Part shown: piece after piece, positions 6,787-9,304 of the stretch
Numbering within the stretch: position 1 is the stretch's first letter
How the letters are laid out: each line of letters starts with the position of its first letter
Origin: CALKCV01 sp964619285
Lineage (GTDB): Bacteria > Cyanobacteriota > Cyanobacteriia > Cyanobacteriales > Microcoleaceae
DNA length: 9,304 nucleotides
Direction: 5' to 3'
NCBI GenBank assembly: GCA_964619285.1
Contig: CAZUCT010000275.1
Location: 1 to 9,304, forward strand
The notes under the pieces: generated by a model
Seen by the model: the letters and a program-made list of their open reading frames with translations, nothing else
What the model was told of the DNA's origin: nothing
The model's database searches: none
Position numbers and translations under genes: made by a program

Positions 6787-7299
6787 TTAGATACCGAACT
6801 CGGTTTTAAGTTGGGCGACCCATTTTTTGATGCGATCGCCGCTCATTTCTGGTTGATTATCTTCATCCAGGGCCAAGCCGACAAATTTACCGTTTTTAAC
6901 GGCTAAAGATGCTTCATGTTCGTAGCCATCCGTGGGCCAATGACCCACAGTAGTGCCGCCCAAACCGGAAATTTTTTCTTCCAAAATACCCAGAGCATCT
7001 TGAAAATTATCGGCATATCCAATTTGGTCGCCAGTGCCAAAATAAGCTACTTTTTTGCCTTTGAAATCGAGATCGTCTAAGTCATCAAATATGCCTTGCC
7101 AGTCGCTTTGGAGTTCGCCAATATCCCAGGTAGGGCAGGCAATAATTATTTTGTCGTAATTTTCCAACTCGCTAGCTTCGATATCGGCAACGTTAAGGAT
7201 AGTAACGACGTCTTCGCCTCCGAACTCTTTTTGTACGGTTTCTGCGGCTTCTTCGGTTTTACCGGTGGTGCTGCCTACGAATAAGCCAATTTGTGACAT
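6787..7299 (-). CDS. isiB: Flavodoxin (long-chain), iron-stress electron carrier
   Basis: FMN protein of 170 residues that replaces ferredoxin as electron acceptor from photosystem I under iron limitation. The FMN phosphate loop is GSTTGKT at 9-15. The isoalloxazine-stacking Trp58 lies in CPTWDIGELQSDW, and Tyr95 in GTGDQIGYADN, matching the W57/Y94 pair of Anabaena flavodoxin. The inserted 20-residue loop typical of long-chain flavodoxins is present towards the C-terminus. ATG 7299 is chosen because AAGGAG (7306-7311) sits six bases upstream and the protein then begins MSQIGLF as in the family; the frame remains open to an ATG at 7362, but that extension is leader sequence. It lies downstream of an isiA-like gene and is separated from it by a 62-codon ORF that resembles its own 5' part. 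Expression is expected to be Fur-controlled as part of the operon, by family knowledge. Confidence 0.97.
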   Translation of the reverse strand: MSQIGLFVGSTTGKTEEAAETVQKEFGGEDVVTILNVADIEASELENYDKIIIACPTWDIGELQSDWQGIFDDLDDLDFKGKKVAYFGTGDQIGYADNFQDALGILEEKISGLGGTTVGHWPTDGYEHEASLAVKNGKFVGLALDEDNQPEMSGDRIKKWVAQLKTEFGI

Positions 7300-7305
7300 T
7301 TTTTT

Positions 7306-7311
7306 CTCCTT
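7306..7311 (-). promoter_or_regulatory. Shine-Dalgarno of isiB
   Basis: AAGGAG on the minus strand, six bases from ATG 7299. The surrounding bases (AAGGAGAAAA, A-run, ATGTC) closely match those in front of the upstream 62-codon ORF. Confidence 0.8.
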
Positions 7312-7364
7312 GTTAAATTGAGGTAATTTTTGGTTTTTTGGTGTTTTTTTTAATCGAGTCAAGC

Positions 7365-7380
7365 GCGATCGCTACGAACG
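7365..7380 (-). repeat. Leader repeat, copy 2 (upstream of isiB)
   Basis: On the minus strand CGTTCGTAGCGATCGC. It differs by one base from the copy at 7604-7619, 239 bases away, whose first nine bases are the last two codons and stop of isiA. This indicates that the isiA 3' end and leader were duplicated in tandem. Confidence 0.8.
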
Positions 7381-7389
7381 GTTCAAAAG

Positions 7390-7578
7390 TTAATAACTAT
7401 CAAGTTCGTCGCAATAACCGCTCCAGTCGCTTTGCTCTTCGTCAAGATTTGATATAGAGCGTCTAACGATTATTTTTTCGGCATTAAATTGGGAGCGATC
7501 GCTGCTCTGGATGGCGACAACTTTTTCCCTGTCGGCGCTGTCTTTTTTGCTGTTAAAAAACCAAGGATTTTTTGACAT
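7390..7578 (-). CDS. 62-residue flavodoxin-like fragment between isiA and isiB
   Basis: A short ORF with a strong Shine-Dalgarno (AAAGGAG, 7586-7592, seven bases before ATG), so translation is likely. It begins MSK and shares Phe7 and Ser10 with flavodoxin. Residues 35-60 align without gaps to flavodoxin residues 50-75: K-I-I, then E-x-QSDW-x-G-x-x-D-x-LD, 12 of 26 identical by my count. The DNA of the QSDW region shares a 12-base identical run (7423-7434 against 7099-7110) and further matches beyond it. The phosphate loop residues are lost (SKKDSAD in place of STTGKTE), 15 residues are missing before position 35, the FMN-stacking Trp58 is Ser43, and the Tyr95 loop and whole C-terminal half are absent. 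It therefore cannot bind FMN as flavodoxin does. Best reading: a decayed partial tandem duplicate of isiB, either a relic or a small protein reused in the operon. Confidence 0.7.
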   Translation of the reverse strand: MSKNPWFFNSKKDSADREKVVAIQSSDRSQFNAEKIIVRRSISNLDEEQSDWSGYCDELDSY

Positions 7579-7585
7579 TTATTTT

Positions 7586-7592
7586 CTCCTTT
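7586..7592 (-). promoter_or_regulatory. Shine-Dalgarno of the 62-codon ORF
   Basis: AAAGGAG on the minus strand, seven bases before ATG 7578. It is at least as strong as the site in front of isiB, which argues that this ORF is still translated. Confidence 0.75.
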
Positions 7593-7603
7593 AATCGCAG
7601 TTT

Positions 7604-7619
7604 GCGATTGCTACGAACG
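7604..7619 (-). repeat. Leader repeat, copy 1 (isiA stop and leader)
   Basis: On the minus strand CGTTCGTAGCAATCGC: the Arg-Ser-stop end of isiA plus seven bases. It matches 7365-7380 at 15 of 16 positions and marks one end of the duplicated unit. Confidence 0.8.
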
Positions 7620-8588
7620 TATAGTTTTAGCTTTGGCGCGAACGGCGTGCCAGATGTGACCGACTAACACTAAAACAGCTAGGAAAAATTGAACGTTTGC
7701 CCAAGGGAGGCGATCGCTTCCGTAAAACTCGGTGGGATACGCGGTCGTATTGTAAGCGATAAAGGCGGTAGAAACAAATCCCATAAAAGCCAGACCGCCC
7801 AAACTATAGGAAAGAATCGCATCTGCTTCGATGGGCAAAAGTCGCAACGCCCAAGGCAAGGGTATGCTCTTTATATGCCATAAACCGCCTGCTATCAGGA
7901 GCGTACCGATCCATAAGTGACCGCCGATGACATCCTCTAAATTGTTGACGCTTGCCATCCCCAGGATGCTCCAACCCTCCCGAGTAATACCAAACAGGTA
8001 GCCGAAGATTATTACTGGATTGAGGGTTGGGCTGGTAACGAGTCGCACGTTGCCAATAGCAGTATCGTAAATACCGCCAAAGACGGTCGCTTTGAGTACG
8101 AGCAAATACGCGCCGATTCCTAATACTACCAGATGGCTTCCCAAAATAAAACTTAATTTTTTGGGATCGTTCCATTCGTAGTGAAACTTGGCAGCGAGCC
8201 CTTTTCCATCTTTTAAAACTGCCGGGCCCCGAAAAGTGTGGAAAAGGCCGCCGGCGCCCAAGACTGCGGACGCGACTAGGTGCAAAATGGCGATCGCGAA
8301 ATAAGGATAAGTATCCTCGACGACACCTCCGGCACCGACTCCCCAACCTAGAGTTGCTAAGTGGGGCAGCAGAATCATTCCTTGTTCGCTCATGGGTTGT
8401 CCGGGCACGAACCGCGCTACTTCTGATAGGGCGATCGCTCCCGCCCAAAACATTATCAAACCAGCGTGAGCTATATGAGCCCCCAATAGTTGACCGGAAT
8501 AGTTAATCAGACGAGCGTTACCTACTAACCAATCTAAATTGGGATTTTCAGCGGCGATCGTGCCGTCGGTGTAAGTAGAAATTTTCAC
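7611..8588 (-). CDS. isiA: Iron-stress chlorophyll-binding antenna protein (IsiA/Pcb, CP43')
   Basis: 325 residues. A thylakoid chlorophyll a-binding antenna protein of the CP43/IsiA/Pcb family; IsiA forms rings round photosystem I and helps dissipate energy under iron starvation. About six membrane helices are visible (roughly 31-56, 92-118, 145-168, 220-240, 256-282, 297-317). Likely chlorophyll-ligand histidines include His38/41 (AHIAHAGL), His76 (LLPHLATLGW), His103 and His117 (HLVASAVLGAGGLFH), His152, His224 (GGHLW), His238 and His311/314. The large lumenal loop E of CP43 is absent; only about 15 residues separate the last two helices. The start is GTG 8588, with GAGGT eight bases upstream. 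The N-terminus (KISTYTDGT...NPNLDWLVGNARLINYSG) is longer than and different from the canonical IsiA start (MQTYGNP..TYGWWAGN), so a paralogous IsiA/Pcb subfamily is possible. It is followed in the same direction by the flavodoxin-like ORF, isiB and the hydrolase. Confidence 0.9.
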   Translation of the reverse strand: MKISTYTDGTIAAENPNLDWLVGNARLINYSGQLLGAHIAHAGLIMFWAGAIALSEVARFVPGQPMSEQGMILLPHLATLGWGVGAGGVVEDTYPYFAIAILHLVASAVLGAGGLFHTFRGPAVLKDGKGLAAKFHYEWNDPKKLSFILGSHLVVLGIGAYLLVLKATVFGGIYDTAIGNVRLVTSPTLNPVIIFGYLFGITREGWSILGMASVNNLEDVIGGHLWIGTLLIAGGLWHIKSIPLPWALRLLPIEADAILSYSLGGLAFMGFVSTAFIAYNTTAYPTEFYGSDRLPWANVQFFLAVLVLVGHIWHAVRAKAKTIRS

Positions 8589-8850
8589 AACTCAAGACCT
8601 CTGTACCTTTTGGAGGATTGTAGGGTCGAATGGCACTGACTTAAGCAAAAATCTTAGTTTTGTCATTGCGAGGCGGCGGGAAAACGAGTTAAGTTGTTGG
8701 AAAACACCTTAACCCAGCCGAAGCAATCTCATAAGCTGTCTGACTGATTCTTGCCACGGGGGCAGATAACGATTAAATCAAAAATCTAACTCTTACCTAC
8801 CCCCTCTCCCCTGCGGACATTTCAATCCTTAAATCAGCGGCATTCGATTG
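8589..8850. promoter_or_regulatory. isiA upstream region with leader
   Basis: The promoter of the isi operon should be here, reading leftwards. GAGGT at 8597-8601 is the isiA ribosome-binding site. TAAGAT on the minus strand (8651-8656) is a possible weak -10 box. The flanking AACTAAG / CTTAAGT sequence on the minus strand is only an imperfect inverted repeat, and I cannot call a Fur box. A REP-like element occupies 8664-8732. The remainder (8733-8850) holds no open frame or repeat that I recognise. Confidence 0.4.
8664..8732. repeat. REP-like element (CATTGCGAGG ... GAAGCAATCTC)
   Basis: CATTGCGAGG at the left and GAAGCAATCTCAT at the right have the ends of a widely dispersed bacterial repeat. 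Here an inner inverted repeat, GTTAAG (8688-8693) and CTTAAC (8708-8713), sits between them. Because it lies just upstream of the likely isiA promoter it may limit or shape that promoter. Confidence 0.5.
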
Positions 8851-8892
8851 TAGTAGTGCTTCCCTGCTAAAATGGTGGGTAAAAATATTAAC

Positions 8893-8929
8893 GCTAATTG
8901 CTAATTGCTAATTGCTAATTGCTAATTGC
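8893..8929. repeat. Five perfect GCTAATT heptamers
   Basis: GCTAATT is repeated five times (8893-8927) plus GC. The copy number and phase are identical to the array at 6712-6748, but here no complementary arm follows. Confidence 0.85.
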
Positions 8930-8945
8930 AAGAACGGAGAAGGGG

Positions 8946-8983
8946 TTGTCACCGTGTCACCGCGTCTCCATGTCTCCGTGTCA
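8946..8983 (+). repeat. Octamer repeat NNGTCNCC, about 4.7 copies
   Basis: Consecutive eight-base units TTGTCACC, GTGTCACC, GCGTCTCC, ATGTCTCC and GTGTCA. The period is eight, distinct from the heptamer family next to it. Confidence 0.7.
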
Positions 8984-9020
8984 ATTGTTACCCACCATTT
9001 TAGCTGTGACGTGCTAGTAG

Positions 9021-9037
9021 GGTGCGCACTGCGCACC
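9021..9037. repeat. Perfect GC-rich palindrome GGTGCGCA-C-TGCGCACC
   Basis: Eight-base arms with a one-base centre. It lies exactly between the MITE-like element and the 43-bp tandem array. Similar GGTGCGCA palindromes are common intergenic repeats in cyanobacteria (recalled, not searched). Confidence 0.7.
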
Positions 9038-9304
9038 TCTTTGAAGCCCGTCAATGACTCTCGGAAGCTCATCGATGGCCCTTTGAAGGTCATATAATGA
9101 CTCTCGGAAGCTCATCGATGGCCCTTTGAAGGTCATATAATGACTCTCGGNNNNNNNNNNNNNNNNNNNNNNNNNNNNNNNNNNNNNNNNNNNNNNNNNN
9201 NNNNNNNNNNNNNNNNNNNNNNNNNNNNNNNNNNNNNNNNNNNNNNNNNNAAGCTCATCGATGGCCCTTTGAAGGTCATATAATGACTCTTTGAAGCTCA
9301 TCGA
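9037..9304. repeat. 43-bp tandem repeat array built of 22+21 bp half-units, broken by a gap
   Basis: The half-units are type A, CTCTCGGAAG followed by CTCATCGATGGC (22 bases), and type B, CCTTTGAAG followed by GTCATATAATGA (21 bases). They alternate, giving a 43-base period (TGACTCTCGG at 9055, 9098, 9141). The first half-unit (9037-9057) and the last (9287-9304) are variants with CTCTTTGAAG. The minus strand reads as open heptad-like peptides in part, but 43 is not a multiple of three and one of the three frames contains TGA, so a coding array is unlikely. The array runs off the window. Confidence 0.85.
9151..9250. other. Assembly gap (100 N)
   Basis: Exactly 100 N inside the tandem array, the conventional size for a gap of unknown length. 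The repeat phase is seamless across it: CTCTCGG before, AAGCTCATCG after. The true length is therefore probably a multiple of 43 (possibly zero), not 100. Confidence 0.9.

Larger units (their letters stand above)
8851..9020. mobile_element. Candidate MITE with 17-bp perfect inverted termini
   Basis: GCTAAAATGGTGGGTAA (8866-8882) and TTACCCACCATTTTAGC (8988-9004) are exact reverse complements, and weaker similarity extends outward to about 8851 and 9019. TAGTAG occurs at both outer edges (8851-8856 and 9015-9020) and could be a target duplication, though it may be chance. The interior carries no ORF, only a heptamer array and an octamer array. No transposase is present, so any movement would be non-autonomous. 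The inverted repeat is seen; mobility is inference. Confidence 0.5.

Noticed and set aside
7300..7362. N-terminal extension of flavodoxin from ATG 7362
   Set aside because: Lys-rich leader translation; the AAGGAG site and family alignment both select ATG 7299.
7804..8448. 214-codon minus-strand frame inside isiA
   Set aside because: Out-of-frame shadow of isiA, Arg/Ser-rich with no recognisable fold.
7700..8500. Possible antisense RNA to isiA (IsrR-like)
   Set aside because: Known in Synechocystis, but no promoter or conserved feature could be recognised here from sequence alone.
8908..9097. Two 61-codon frames on opposite strands
   Set aside because: Both are translations of the heptamer, octamer and 43-bp repeats.
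8889..9150. Possible CRISPR array
   Set aside because: Repeats are contiguous with no unique spacers; these are simple tandem arrays.
9014..9301. 95-codon minus-strand frame spanning the N run
   Set aside because: Spans an assembly gap and a 43-bp repeat that shifts frame; the open frame is an artefact.

Overview
The window comes from a cyanobacterium, most likely a filamentous non-heterocystous type (Oscillatoria/Microcoleus-like; the genus is inference). The octamer GCGATCGC (HIP1) occurs at least 15 times in 9.3 kb. An iron-stress chlorophyll-protein/flavodoxin operon is present. Intergenic spacers are filled with heptameric AATT-core repeats and CCCGGTTTTTT inverted repeats, typical of such genomes.

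Plus-strand half (1-5105): after a non-coding stretch come a large membrane-anchored Slt-type lytic transglycosylase (429-2606), a small two-helix membrane protein of unknown function (2806-3114), a repeat-rich spacer, and the flavoprotein subunit of succinate dehydrogenase/fumarate reductase (3378-5105). These look like separate transcription units, since each spacer is over 190 bp and carries repeats or hairpins.

Minus-strand half (8588 down to 5423): an isi-type operon runs isiA-like chlorophyll antenna (8588-7611), a 62-codon ORF (7578-7390), flavodoxin isiB (7299-6787) and an alpha/beta hydrolase (6696-5893). A small four-cysteine protein (5752-5423) follows on the same strand. Under iron limitation, IsiA-family antenna proteins surround or supplement photosystem I and flavodoxin replaces ferredoxin. 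The hydrolase sits in the position often called isiC. The most interesting point is the 62-codon ORF. It shares its leader, ribosome-binding site and a stretch of residues (E-x-QSDW-x-G-x-x-D-x-LD) with isiB, so it looks like a truncated tandem duplicate of the flavodoxin gene.

Right end (8589-9304): a non-coding, repeat-dense region. It holds a REP-like element, a possible MITE with 17-bp perfect terminal inverted repeats enclosing a five-copy heptamer array and an octamer array, an 8-bp-arm palindrome, and a 43-bp tandem repeat interrupted by a 100-N assembly gap.

No tRNA, rRNA, CRISPR array, transposase or defence system was seen. I found no clearly new multi-gene system; the candidates of interest are the truncated flavodoxin-like ORF, the repeat-derived tail on the hydrolase, the C4 protein, and the 43-bp array.
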